DNA from: Candidatus Moraniibacteriota bacterium
GTDB taxonomy: Bacteria; Patescibacteriota; Minisyncoccia; CAIUEV01; JAHKAQ01
DNA length: 39,080 nt
Direction: 5' to 3'
Assembly (NCBI GenBank): GCA_014729725.1
Contig: WJJL01000007.1
Span: 1 to 39,080, forward strand
The notes beneath the pieces were generated by a model. That model was given only the letters and a program-made list of their open reading frames with translations, made no database searches and was not told the origin of the DNA. Shown here one piece after another: positions 16,063 to 24,262 of the stretch. Each line of letters opens with the position of its first letter. Within the stretch, counting starts at the first letter, position 1. Both the position numbers and the translations under genes were made by a program.

Positions 16063-16779
16063 TTAAAATCCAAACCGAAAATAATCTCTCCATATCTTAT
16101 AAAGCTCCGCAGTGGCGACTACATCCCTTACATTATACTCGGCAATTTGGCGATAATAACCTCTGGTAAAGAGTTTGGCTACATCATCGCCTGCCACTCC
16201 TTCCTGTTTTGGGCTTTTAATTCCAAAAGCCCGACAAGCCATATGAAGTTTGGGACGACTCATTACAGCCCCGTAAAAAGTCAATTGATCCATTAAATCA
16301 ACATGTTTGGCCTTAGGGTCTTGACTGCGGTAATAACGATTACTCATAATATTTTTGGTGGGTTTTACTTTGTTGGCAGCGGAGCGGATAATTATGTATG
16401 GAACATCAAAAGACTGTCCATTATAAGTGACAAATTCATCGTATTTTTCAGCTACTTTCCAAAAATTTTTCAATATTGTTTTTTCCTCCAAAGGAACAAA
16501 GTCAATATTGTTTTTACTGAATTTTTTTAATCTTTTTCTGGGCGATTGAAAATATACCGCTCCTTTTTTTGTATCCGGATTTAAAACCGCAATAGACACA
16601 ATTCTGCCGGTAAACGGCGAAAGGCCTAATCTTTCTTTTACTTTGTCAATATTTTTTTTATACTCTGTTTCGCTCATGGATTCGCGTTCAATCCAATAAG
16701 TCAAAGCTTCTTTTGTGTTTTTATCCATTTTGTCAAAATCTTCTCCAATGGTTTCAATATCAAAAACTAGGCTGGACAT
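16063..16779 (-). CDS. PolB-like predicted 3'-5' exonuclease (DnaQ-like fold)
   Basis: A 238-residue stand-alone exonuclease of the group related to the proofreading domain of B-family DNA polymerases. Exo I is LVFDIET (Asp7, Glu9), Exo II is TYNGQSFDVPYI, and Exo III is AEYNVRDVVATAELY; all catalytic acidic residues are in place. The family is expected to degrade or trim DNA or RNA 3' ends with two metal ions; the cellular substrate is unknown. It might supply 3'-5' activity missing from PolA here, which is speculation. The start is ATG at 16779. It sits 17 nt downstream of a 45-codon ORF on the same strand. Confidence 0.85.
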   Translation of the reverse strand: MSSLVFDIETIGEDFDKMDKNTKEALTYWIERESMSETEYKKNIDKVKERLGLSPFTGRIVSIAVLNPDTKKGAVYFQSPRKRLKKFSKNNIDFVPLEEKTILKNFWKVAEKYDEFVTYNGQSFDVPYIIIRSAANKVKPTKNIMSNRYYRSQDPKAKHVDLMDQLTFYGAVMSRPKLHMACRAFGIKSPKQEGVAGDDVAKLFTRGYYRQIAEYNVRDVVATAELYKIWRDYFRFGF

Positions 16780-16796
16780 TTTTGATTGTTTAAAAT

Positions 16797-16934
16797 TTAA
16801 AATATTTTTTTTAAAAACCTAATTGTAGCCGCAGGAACAAATAAGACTAAATCTTGTTTTTTAATTTTCTCTAAAAAAAACTGATCAATTTTTCTTAAAT
16901 TAAGCCAATAAGCCCCGCCATTGATAATTATCAT
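16797..16934 (-). pseudogene. 45-codon ORF resembling the N-terminus of peptidase E (S51)
   Basis: It reads from ATG (16934) to TAA (16797). MIIINGGAY, then a helix, then KKQDLVLFVPAAT resembles the first two strands and helix of S51/type-1 glutamine-amidotransferase-like proteins, which start with a strand, a GG turn, a helix and a hydrophobic strand ending in P-x-A-S/T. The catalytic Ser region is absent, so this looks like a truncated remnant. A purine-rich AGAGGGG about 10 nt upstream resembles an RBS, so a small expressed protein cannot be ruled out. It lies directly upstream of the exonuclease gene. Confidence 0.4.
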
Positions 16935-17154
16935 TTAAATATTTCCCCTCTTTAAAACTATTAAACTTTAATTTGACTCTTCTTTTACTTAAACCATAGC
17001 AAAAAAATATGAAAAAAAACAGAAAAAAAGATTAAATTTCTCTAAAAATTTACCAAAAATATTGCTTACAGTTTGAATAAAATCATATATTCTGTATGAT
17101 AATGATAGTTAAGTGCTGGATTTAAAAATACCTAAAATAAATAAAATATTTTTG
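16935..17154 (+). promoter_or_regulatory. Promoter region of tRNA-Pro
   Basis: Within this AT-rich gap TTGAAT (17073-17078) and TATGAT (17095-17100) are 16 nt apart, giving a start near 17107 and a 5' leader of about 48 nt before the mature tRNA. Nothing else in the gap is recognised. Confidence 0.45.
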
Positions 17155-17231
17155 CGGGCTGTGGCGCAGTTGGCTAGCGCGTACGCATGGGGTGCGTGAG
17201 GTCGCGGGTTCAAGTCCCGCCAGCCCGACCA
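17155..17231 (+). tRNA. tRNA-Pro(GGG)
   Basis: The cloverleaf folds fully. The acceptor CGGGCTG (17155-17161) pairs with CAGCCCG (17221-17227). The D stem is GCGC/GCGC, the anticodon stem TACGC/GCGTG, and the anticodon loop ATGGGGT with anticodon GGG at 17189-17191 and G37. The T stem GCGGG/CCCGC carries the loop TTCAAGT. The C1-G72 pair and A73 match bacterial tRNA-Pro identity. The CCA end (17229-17231) is encoded. Confidence 0.97.
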
Positions 17232-17271
17232 TTAAAACTTTTTGGACAAAACTCAAAGCTTTTTTAAACAA

Positions 17272-17299
17272 TAATTTCTGGCCTGAAGGCCAGAAATTA
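17272..17299 (+). terminator. Perfect 12-bp hairpin after tRNA-Pro
   Basis: TAATTTCTGGCC (17272-17283) pairs perfectly with GGCCAGAAATTA (17288-17299) around a TGAA tetraloop. It lies 40 nt after the tRNA and 65 nt before the rhodanese gene. No U-tract follows, so it could be a terminator or a processing and stability hairpin. Confidence 0.55.
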
Positions 17300-17364
17300 C
17301 AACTGCGATTAAACCCTATTAATTAAAAAATAAAAAATAAATTTAAAGAAAGGAGGTGAATAAT

Positions 17365-17865
17365 ATGAAAAACAAAATAAAACTTTTAAGCCTGGCTTTT
17401 ATCATTTCAGCGATTATTTTGGGTTGTGATAATTCACAAATGCCTCAAGAAGAACAAACAGATAGGCAAGATCAGAAACAGCAAGCGCAACCAGAAATGA
17501 TGCAAGAGCAAAAAGATATGGAAATGGCGCAAGAATCAACACCTGAAACCGGCTATGTTGACATTGGTGTCGAAAAAGCCAAGGAAATGATTAAAGAAAA
17601 AAGCGATCTAATCATTGTTGATGTTTCTCCAAAATATGACCAAGGTCATATTCCTGGAGCAGTTAACTATTATGTTGGGGATGGCTCCCTAGACAAAGCA
17701 ATTCCGACCCTTAATAAAGACAAGCCTTATTTAGTCTATTGCCATGTGGACAGCGCTTCCATTGCCGGGGCCCAAAAATTAGTAGATGCCGGTTTTACAG
17801 AAATTTATAGGCTCAAAGGAAATTACAGTGCTTGGAAACAGGCCGGATATAAAATTGAAAAGTAA
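17365..17865 (+). CDS. Rhodanese-domain lipoprotein
   Basis: The signal peptide ends in a lipobox (IILGC, Cys21), so it should be lipid-anchored after LspA cleavage. A Gln/Met/Glu-rich linker (~22-62) leads to one rhodanese domain (~63-166) with DVSPKYDQGHIPGAVNY and the active-site strand YLVYCHVDSAS (Cys126). Rhodaneses carry sulfane sulfur on that Cys; the loop here differs from the common CRSGxRS form. The start is ATG at 17365, set by the strong SD AAGGAGGTG (17350-17358), the only textbook SD I saw in the window; a GTG at 17356 lies inside that SD. The gene converges with creD. Confidence 0.88.
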   Translation: MKNKIKLLSLAFIISAIILGCDNSQMPQEEQTDRQDQKQQAQPEMMQEQKDMEMAQESTPETGYVDIGVEKAKEMIKEKSDLIIVDVSPKYDQGHIPGAVNYYVGDGSLDKAIPTLNKDKPYLVYCHVDSASIAGAQKLVDAGFTEIYRLKGNYSAWKQAGYKIEK

Positions 17866-17870
17866 CTCCT

Positions 17871-19238
17871 TTATTTGTCGCTTTTTTTAGGCTTTTCGGA
17901 ATTCGAATCTGAATACCAGTTAACCTTTCTGGTAAAAAACATAATTGCCGCCAAAATAATAAACAAACCAATACTTCCAATTAAAAGCGAGGTCTCCTGC
18001 ATCTGTAAAATTATGTAAATAAAGACATAAAGCAAAGTCAAAACCAAACTTATCATTAAGGAAAATTTTATTTTTCCCAAAACACTTTTAGAATAAAAAC
18101 CGATTAATCCAATAGTTGCAACAGTGGAAGCAAGATAAGCCCAACCAAAACTAATGTATTCGCTAATAGATAAAAGCAAGGTAAAAAACAATACCAAAGC
18201 CAAACCCACCAAAACATACTGAAGTGGGTGAATTCTGATTTTGTTGATGGTTTCCATAAAAAAGAAGAACAGGAAAGTCAAGGAAATAAACAAGATTGCG
18301 TATTTAACAGAACGCATAGTTTTTTGATAATGATCCACCCCAACAAGCAATTTAATTTTAAAAATGGAATTAAATACTAAATCCACATCCTCTAAAGCTC
18401 CTTTCCAGCTTTGAGGGTAACCTCTGTTTAACTGCAAAATTTTCCAATTAGCGCTAAAACCGGAATCATTCACTTCTCTTTCATCCGGAAGAAAAGCACC
18501 GTCAAAACTCGGATAAGGCCAATCAGAGTTAACAGCTACATTTGTCTGCTTTCCAAAAGGAAGAAAGCTTAACTCTTTACTCCCGTTTAAATCCAGCTCA
18601 AAATAAAAATCATCACTCTGATCAGTATCTTGTAATGTCAAAGGCACCCTGGTGCTTATTCCGGAAAATTTATATAAACGGTTTTTAGGATTAAAAATAA
18701 CATTACCCTCTTTATCGCCGATTCCGGGATTAAAATCAAAATCGCGGTTATTCCATTTTAGCTTAACAGTTTCATTGATTCCCCTCATATCCGGAATAAA
18801 AACCGATATAACGGCTTGATCTGCTAAAACATTTTCTTTTTTTATATTATATTTTTCAAAATTAAGATTTTTAAAATCTCCGGAAAAAAACAGCTTTGAG
18901 TTATAAGTTACTATTTCAAAAATCCCCCGTTTTAAAATCTTTGAATTAACATCCCCTTTAATGTCTAAATTGTTTGGCAAAAAATTAATATAATCTGTCT
19001 GGAAAATATGCTCCCCTTTTTCGTTTTGACCCATATTTTTTTTATAAGGCACCGTTAAAACCGGGCCGGCAAGAATTTGATCCTCTCCCCATTTGGATCC
19101 AACCTCCTCGATTGCCTCGTACTTTCTTTCTTGTCTTTCTTTCACCATAGTTTCCACCATGTTGGCCAGGATCAAAAAAACCAAAATTAACAATCCTCCA
19201 ATCAGTAATTTTAAAGAATTATTTTTATTGTTTTTCAT
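17871..19238 (-). CDS. creD: CreD-family inner membrane protein
   Basis: 455 residues, matching the ~450-residue E. coli CreD. One N-terminal TM (~9-27) is followed by the family segment GSKWGEDQILAGPVLTVPY, a large extracytoplasmic domain (~40-305, with STRVPLTLQ and LPFGKQTNVAVNSDWPYPSFDGAFLP) and about six C-terminal TM helices. CreD is an envelope-stress protein of the CreBC regulon in enterobacteria; its molecular activity is not well defined. No creBC two-component genes lie nearby. The start is ATG at 19238. Convergent with the rhodanese gene, with five bases between the stops. Confidence 0.88.
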   Translation of the reverse strand: MKNNKNNSLKLLIGGLLILVFLILANMVETMVKERQERKYEAIEEVGSKWGEDQILAGPVLTVPYKKNMGQNEKGEHIFQTDYINFLPNNLDIKGDVNSKILKRGIFEIVTYNSKLFFSGDFKNLNFEKYNIKKENVLADQAVISVFIPDMRGINETVKLKWNNRDFDFNPGIGDKEGNVIFNPKNRLYKFSGISTRVPLTLQDTDQSDDFYFELDLNGSKELSFLPFGKQTNVAVNSDWPYPSFDGAFLPDEREVNDSGFSANWKILQLNRGYPQSWKGALEDVDLVFNSIFKIKLLVGVDHYQKTMRSVKYAILFISLTFLFFFFMETINKIRIHPLQYVLVGLALVLFFTLLLSISEYISFGWAYLASTVATIGLIGFYSKSVLGKIKFSLMISLVLTLLYVFIYIILQMQETSLLIGSIGLFIILAAIMFFTRKVNWYSDSNSEKPKKSDK

Positions 19239-19365
19239 GACAATTTTTAATAATTATCCGCATTAAGCTTAAATCTATTTTTTTAAAAAAGCAAGCGATT
19301 AAAAAACCCTTTCCAATTTCTATAAGCATAGTATAATTATTATCAGTTATAATTAAAATTCTAAA

Positions 19366-19890
19366 ATGAAACAAAATCTGAAAATATTTTTTACAGGGTT
19401 CGCCCTTTTTTTAATTGTTCCAATAGAAAAAGCTTTGGCAATCGCTGTTTGTCCGGTTTGTACAGTAGCAGTAGGCGCTGGAGTCGGCCTTTCCCGCTGG
19501 ATTGGAATCGATGATATGATTTCCGGAGTATGGATTGGAGGACTTACTGTAACTGTTATCATCTGGCTTTTAAACTGGCTGAAAAAAAAGAAAATTGAAT
19601 TTTCTTTTAAAAATCCAACAGTAATTAGCCTAACCTATCTGCTTTTAATTCTTCCTCTTTATTGGGCCGACATTATGGGAGCTCCTTTTAATCAATTTTG
19701 CGGAGTGGATAAACTGCTTTTGGGAATTTTAACAGGCAGTTTGATTTTTTGGCTGGCTATAAAACTTCATTATAAGCTCAAGAAAAAAAACAATAATAAA
19801 TCTTATTTTCCTTTTCAGAAAGTCGTTATTCCGGTTTTATCGCTTGTAATTTTAAGTTTAATCTTCTACATTATTACAAAATGCGCTTAA
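19366..19890 (+). CDS. CPVC-motif multi-pass membrane protein
   Basis: 174 residues. A cleavable-looking or first TM segment (~6-27) runs straight into AVCPVCTVAVGAGVGLSRWIGIDD, with Cys29 and Cys32 in a C-P-x-C pair at the membrane face. Three or four further hydrophobic segments (~52-70, 85-101, 114-135, 148-170) and a basic C-terminal stretch follow. A single Cys lies in FNQFCGVDKLL. I do not recognise a named family; the CPVC-to-SRW stretch looks like a conserved motif rather than random. A thiol-redox or metal-handling role is inference from CPxC and from the nearby rhodanese lipoprotein. Start ATG at 19366. Confidence 0.75.
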   Translation: MKQNLKIFFTGFALFLIVPIEKALAIAVCPVCTVAVGAGVGLSRWIGIDDMISGVWIGGLTVTVIIWLLNWLKKKKIEFSFKNPTVISLTYLLLILPLYWADIMGAPFNQFCGVDKLLLGILTGSLIFWLAIKLHYKLKKKNNNKSYFPFQKVVIPVLSLVILSLIFYIITKCA

Positions 19891-20059
19891 AAGTCTTTCA
19901 AGAACAAGTTGCTGTGACAAAAATTATATTTTTTGTAAAAAAGCAAAAATTTTTCTAAAGCCTTAGTTACACGGGGACATAAAAAAACCGCGTTTAAAAA
20001 AAATTACCAAATAGGCAATCCCTAAGTTTTATTAAAAATTAATCAGATTTTTCTAACTT

Positions 20060-20665
20060 ATGAAAAAAAATAAAGCCTCTAAAAATCCTTTCAAAGATTT
20101 AAACGAATTCGTGGAAAAAGTGGATGAGATGAAAAAAAAAGATAAAATGGATTTATCAAGCGATCAGGATCTTTCCATTGCTATTATGAATCTGGTAAGT
20201 ATCGAGGAGCATTTCTTCTTTACCGCTGTTAAAACCGGAAAAGACGATTACTATGATCTTTTGGCGGAAGTGCGCGAAATTAGAAAAGAACTTCTAAAAA
20301 AAATTATTAAGGACTATGAAGGGGAAGTCTGGTGTATTTCCAAACATCTTTTAGCCGCTTCTATGAGAGTAATGGAGGTTGGAACAAAGCTTCTGGGCCA
20401 GGGCAAGAAAAAGCAAGCAAAAAAACTTTTTCAAAGATCTTTTGACTTATATTCGCTTTTTTGGGGTGTTAATATGGAAATAATTGACACCGGAAAGATC
20501 AAAAAAATCGGCAAATTTCAAATCAATAAACATGATAAAAAAAATAAATCTTCAACATCTAAAACAAAAGAAGTTAAAAAAAATTCTCAAAAAAACAAAA
20601 AACAAGGCATAACCGCTAAATTGGGGGCTTTGGTTAAAAAAGCTATTGACTGTTGTATAGAGTAA
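20060..20665 (+). CDS. Conserved hypothetical helical protein
   Basis: 201 residues, soluble and mostly helical. An N-terminal charged region is followed by DLSIAIMNLVSIEEHFFFTAVKTGKDDYYDLLAEVREIRKELLKKI, then EVWCISKHLLAASMRVMEVGTKLL and a helical repeat-like segment (AKKLFQRSFDLYSLFW). The tail from ~155 is lysine/serine-rich, ending in DCCIE. From memory similar proteins occur widely in CPR genomes without an assigned function. The acidic/His pattern EEHFF is not a confirmed metal site. Start ATG at 20060, no SD. Converges with the AI-2E-type permease gene. Confidence 0.7.
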   Translation: MKKNKASKNPFKDLNEFVEKVDEMKKKDKMDLSSDQDLSIAIMNLVSIEEHFFFTAVKTGKDDYYDLLAEVREIRKELLKKIIKDYEGEVWCISKHLLAASMRVMEVGTKLLGQGKKKQAKKLFQRSFDLYSLFWGVNMEIIDTGKIKKIGKFQINKHDKKNKSSTSKTKEVKKNSQKNKKQGITAKLGALVKKAIDCCIE

Positions 20666-20679
20666 GTTAGGCCGGACAA

Positions 20680-21705
20680 TTAAGATTTTGAAGTCATAGG
20701 GGTTTTTTTGTCTAAAACATCTCCTAAAAATTCAGATAAAGCTGTGGCAAAAGGAACGGAAATGATAATACCCACCGCGCCTCCCAATTTGGCTCCGATC
20801 AACAAAGAAATTATAATTACCACCGGATTTAAACCTACCGCTTGTTTCATAACCAATGGCACTACCACATGATTTTCCAGCTGTTGAATTATAATAAAAG
20901 TTATAACCACCAATAAAGCCTTGATGGGACTGACTGTAAAACCTATTATAGCGGCCAGCAAAGTGGCCATTACTGGTCCGATATTGGGAACAAATTCCAA
21001 AGTTCCGGCAATTATAGCCAGGACTAAAGCATACGGTATGCCTAATGATTTTAAAGCCACATAAACCGAAAAACCGATTATTAAATTCAAAAGAAGCTGT
21101 CCCTGAAGCCAGCGTCCCATTTTGTTTTGAATTCGTTTTATTAATCCAACCACATATTGTTCATGCTCTTTAGGAGTTAAAATCCTTATGAAACGCTCCA
21201 AAGCGCTTTTTTGAATGGTCATATAAAAGGACAAAGAAAAAATCAAAGCCAGATAGACCACTCCTTTTATAAAAGATTCCGCTTGAGTAAAAATACCGTT
21301 AGATAAAGAAAGCTGTTTTAAAAAATTTTCTGATACATAACTGCCGGAACTATCTTTTAAATTAAAGACTCTTTTTATAAAAGAATTTTCCGCCAGACTG
21401 TTCCAATAATCAGGGATTTCGTTGACCAACTGTTTTAGCTGAGTAAGCAAAAGCGGAATTATTAATGACAAAAGATAGCCCAATCCCAAAAAAACAATTA
21501 TATAAATCACTAAAGTGCTTAAAATTCTGGGAATTTTCTTTTTTTCAAGTTTGTCCACCAAAGGACTGATAGTAGAAACAATCACAAAAGCAGCAAAAAG
21601 TAAAAATAAAATATCGATAACATAGAAAATAAATAAAACAATCAGTATTAAAATAATAGCTCTGATGATCGTACTGGTAGAAATATTTATAGTTGTTATT
21701 CTCAT
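20680..21705 (-). CDS. AI-2E family transporter (PerM/YdiK-like permease)
   Basis: 341 residues with the family architecture: two to three N-terminal TMs, an amphipathic cytoplasmic helix region (LTQLKQLVNEIPDYWNSL), and a C-terminal membrane half with the signature GTLEFVPNIGPVMATLLAAIIGF and QQLENHVVVPLVMKQAVGLNPVVIII. The family includes TqsA (AI-2 export) and sodium/proton antiporters; substrate cannot be inferred, and signalling by AI-2 should not be assumed. Start ATG at 21705. The M16 peptidase gene ends 103 nt upstream on the same strand, so co-transcription is possible. Confidence 0.9.
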   Translation of the reverse strand: MRITTINISTSTIIRAIILILIVLFIFYVIDILFLLFAAFVIVSTISPLVDKLEKKKIPRILSTLVIYIIVFLGLGYLLSLIIPLLLTQLKQLVNEIPDYWNSLAENSFIKRVFNLKDSSGSYVSENFLKQLSLSNGIFTQAESFIKGVVYLALIFSLSFYMTIQKSALERFIRILTPKEHEQYVVGLIKRIQNKMGRWLQGQLLLNLIIGFSVYVALKSLGIPYALVLAIIAGTLEFVPNIGPVMATLLAAIIGFTVSPIKALLVVITFIIIQQLENHVVVPLVMKQAVGLNPVVIIISLLIGAKLGGAVGIIISVPFATALSEFLGDVLDKKTPMTSKS

Positions 21706-21808
21706 TTATTTTCAAAATTATTAATTCTGTTTATAAGCTTTGGTGGAAAATAAAAATTGCAGTAGTTGATTTTTAAAAATTCTCTTATGTTACCTTGGTC
21801 TTTAGCCA

Positions 21809-23083
21809 CTATTTAAAAGAATGAATGGCTTTTTTTATTAAAGAGTTACTTTTAACCGGACCGATTACAGCCAAATTAAGATTTTGAGGTTTAAACAAAT
21901 TTTCAGCCGTTTTTATAATATCGGCTTTTTTAACTTTATCAATTTGAGCAAATTTTTCGCTTAAACTTTCTATGTTTTTTTTCAAAAGCATTTGGCTACC
22001 ATAATACATAGCCTGCGAATTAGATGACTCCATAGCAATCAAAGTTTGGCCTTTAATATAATTTTTGGCTTTTTTCACCTCTTTGGCCGTAAATTTTCCC
22101 TCAACCATTTTTTTAAACTCGGCTAACATAACCTTTAACGCTTCAGCTAAGTTTTTAGTGTCCAGTCCTGCCTGGCCGCAAATATAACCGCTATCCAGAT
22201 ATAATTCCACATTAGAATTAATATAGTAAGCTAAGCCTCTTTTTTCTCTGATCTCACTGAAAAGTCTGGAGCTCATACCTCCTCCTAAAATTGTGCAAAT
22301 AATATTTAATTCATATCTTCTTTTGTCAAACATATCAAAGGCTCTAAACCCTAATATACAATGACTTTGATCGGTTTTTTTGGTTTTGATTTTTATTCTG
22401 GGTCTTTTTTGATCTTGTTTAATTTTTCCAAGCTTGCTTAAAGCTTTTTTTGAGCTTTTTAATTTGGAAAAATGATCAATTACTTTTTTCTCAATCCTTT
22501 TATCAAATTTTCCGCTAATGCAAAGCACGCAATTTTTTGATCTGTAATTTCGGTTCTTAAATTCCAACAGATCTTTTTTAGTAATTTCTGAAACTGTTTT
22601 TTTATTTCCAATAATATCCCGGCCCGCCGCGTTTCCACAAAATATTAAACTTTCAAAGATATCGTGAATATGCTGCATAGGCGTATCTTCGTACATATTA
22701 ATTTCCTCGATAATGACTTTTTTTTCCTTTTCTATCATTCTTTTTTCAAATTTTGGATTATTCAAAATATCAAACAGCCATTCCAGGCCCAAATCAAAAT
22801 ATTGATAACCTACTTTAACATAATAACCGGTGTACTCCTTACCTGTAAAAGCATTATACTGACCCCCTATCTGATCCAGGGTTTCGGAAAGCTCTTTAGG
22901 AGTCGGTCTTTTTTTTGTACCATTAAAAAGCATGTGCTCTATAAAATGAGAAATTCCCATTTTATCTTTTTTTTCATATTTTGACCCAACACCAAAAAGA
23001 GACATAATGGTCACGCTTTTAATTCCCGGAATGGGAACGGTAACAAGGGTTAATCCGGATTTTAATTTTTTTACCTTATACAT
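21809..23083 (-). CDS. M16-family zinc metallopeptidase
   Basis: 424 residues, a two-domain M16B-type protease. The inverted zinc motif HFIEH (residues 46-50) is followed about 70 residues later by the Glu-rich EEINMYEDTP segment carrying the third ligand. The C-terminal half has the non-catalytic partner pattern (GGGMSSRLFSEIREKRGLAYYI). These proteins act as dimers or pseudo-dimers, degrading peptides or processing precursors; the substrate here is unknown. Start ATG at 23083, three bases after the NIF3 gene stop, so the two form an operon. Confidence 0.92.
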   Translation of the reverse strand: MYKVKKLKSGLTLVTVPIPGIKSVTIMSLFGVGSKYEKKDKMGISHFIEHMLFNGTKKRPTPKELSETLDQIGGQYNAFTGKEYTGYYVKVGYQYFDLGLEWLFDILNNPKFEKRMIEKEKKVIIEEINMYEDTPMQHIHDIFESLIFCGNAAGRDIIGNKKTVSEITKKDLLEFKNRNYRSKNCVLCISGKFDKRIEKKVIDHFSKLKSSKKALSKLGKIKQDQKRPRIKIKTKKTDQSHCILGFRAFDMFDKRRYELNIICTILGGGMSSRLFSEIREKRGLAYYINSNVELYLDSGYICGQAGLDTKNLAEALKVMLAEFKKMVEGKFTAKEVKKAKNYIKGQTLIAMESSNSQAMYYGSQMLLKKNIESLSEKFAQIDKVKKADIIKTAENLFKPQNLNLAVIGPVKSNSLIKKAIHSFK

Positions 23084-23086
23084 TTA

Positions 23087-24031
23087 TTATTTATTTCTGC
23101 TTACTCTGATAAAGCCTCCGGCAGAGATGGTTTCAATACCTTTCTTTTCCAATTTATCCAAAATTAAATTCATACCCAAAGAATCAGAGGCGACATGAGG
23201 GGCTATAACAGTATTTAATAAAGCCTTTTCCGCCTTTTTCTTATGTTCCTCGCTCAAATGCATAGCAATCACAGTTCCTATTCCCGCATTGGCTATTTTT
23301 TCATAAATTTCTACAGAACCTTCGGTTCCACCGGTCATCTCGGTTATGGCAATTTTTCCGGCCCGATTTTGTTCCTCCCCGCTATAAAGTCTGGGAGCCG
23401 AACCTCTTTTGGTTGCTTCCTGGTACTCCGGAATATCCAATAATAAATCCAGAATATCTTTAACATATTTTGGTTTATGTTTGTCAATCAGCTTTCTTAT
23501 AAAAGTTGCCACGCTGTTATCCGCCGGGGTGTGAACATTGATAAAATCAATTCCCAAGGCTGACGCCGCATCCACGCTAATATAAGAATTAGCGGCATGC
23601 ACCCCTCTTGAAACTTCAGAAATTCTTTTTTTTAAAAGAGCTTGAGCAATGTTTATCGGCACTCCATACATCTCCAAAACATCGGCCTGCAATTGCATAA
23701 CATCATCCAACCCCTGCAAAGCCCGGCCAACCGGATGATGAGATATAACCAAATCAGCCCCCAATTCTTTGGCTAAAAGTATTTCCGCTCCGGTAATATC
23801 AATCCCCACCAGAACCTTTTTAAAACTTTTTCTGCCGCTATCAACATGGATACGGGTGTCGGAAAAAGGATTGGTTAATCTTTCCTTGTCAAAAAGTTTT
23901 TTTCTTTTTTTATCTAATTTTTCATAGTTTTTCTTAACTTGCTCTAAATGTTCCTGAATCAAAGGTTTAGATCGAAAATCATTTTTGATTCCTTCATTGA
24001 TGCATAATTCATAAATTTGTTTAAGGTTCAT
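23087..24031 (-). CDS. NIF3-like protein
   Basis: 314 residues. A ~60-residue helical N-terminal extension precedes the NIF3 core: KVLVGIDITGAEILLAKELGADLVISHHPVG with the HH metal pair, HAANSYISVDAASALG, and the C-terminal AMHLSEEHKKKAEKALLNTVIAPHVASDSLGMN. Family members (E. coli YbgI, human NIF3L1) form toroidal hexamers with a di-metal site; their chemical role is unsettled. The N-terminal extension is not part of the classical family and looks like a lineage variant. Start ATG at 24031. It is the promoter-proximal gene of the pair with the M16 peptidase. Confidence 0.85.
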   Translation of the reverse strand: MNLKQIYELCINEGIKNDFRSKPLIQEHLEQVKKNYEKLDKKRKKLFDKERLTNPFSDTRIHVDSGRKSFKKVLVGIDITGAEILLAKELGADLVISHHPVGRALQGLDDVMQLQADVLEMYGVPINIAQALLKKRISEVSRGVHAANSYISVDAASALGIDFINVHTPADNSVATFIRKLIDKHKPKYVKDILDLLLDIPEYQEATKRGSAPRLYSGEEQNRAGKIAITEMTGGTEGSVEIYEKIANAGIGTVIAMHLSEEHKKKAEKALLNTVIAPHVASDSLGMNLILDKLEKKGIETISAGGFIRVSRNK

Positions 24032-24169
24032 AAAAAAAATTAATAGTTAACTTAGCTTGATGATTAAAATTAAAAAAGTTAAAAAAGCAAATCAAATTTT
24101 ACAGATTTAAAAAGCCTGTCTTTTGGATATTAGCAGGCGGAATTAATAATGGCAATAAAAGTCTTGTAC

Positions 24170-24224
24170 AATACAACATGAGCCCCAAATGAAATTGCAT
24201 TCTAATACAAAATGAGCCCCAAAT
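24170..24224 (+). repeat. Two 21-bp direct repeats at the end of a decayed IS
   Basis: AATACAACATGAGCCCCAAAT (21 bases, 24170-24190) recurs at 24204-24224 with one mismatch, a 34-bp period. The copies lie ~40 bp before the transposase remnant. Closely spaced direct copies are typical transposase-binding sites at an IS end. No inverted copy was found on the far side, so the other end is lost. Confidence 0.55.
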
Positions 24225-24262
24225 TGAGACTCATTTTGCTAGAATAGGTAGAATATGATTCT

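Noticed and set aside
17155-17231. tRNA-Pro as an integration (att) site for the following region
   Set aside because: No second copy of the tRNA 3' end and no integrase gene were seen in the window.
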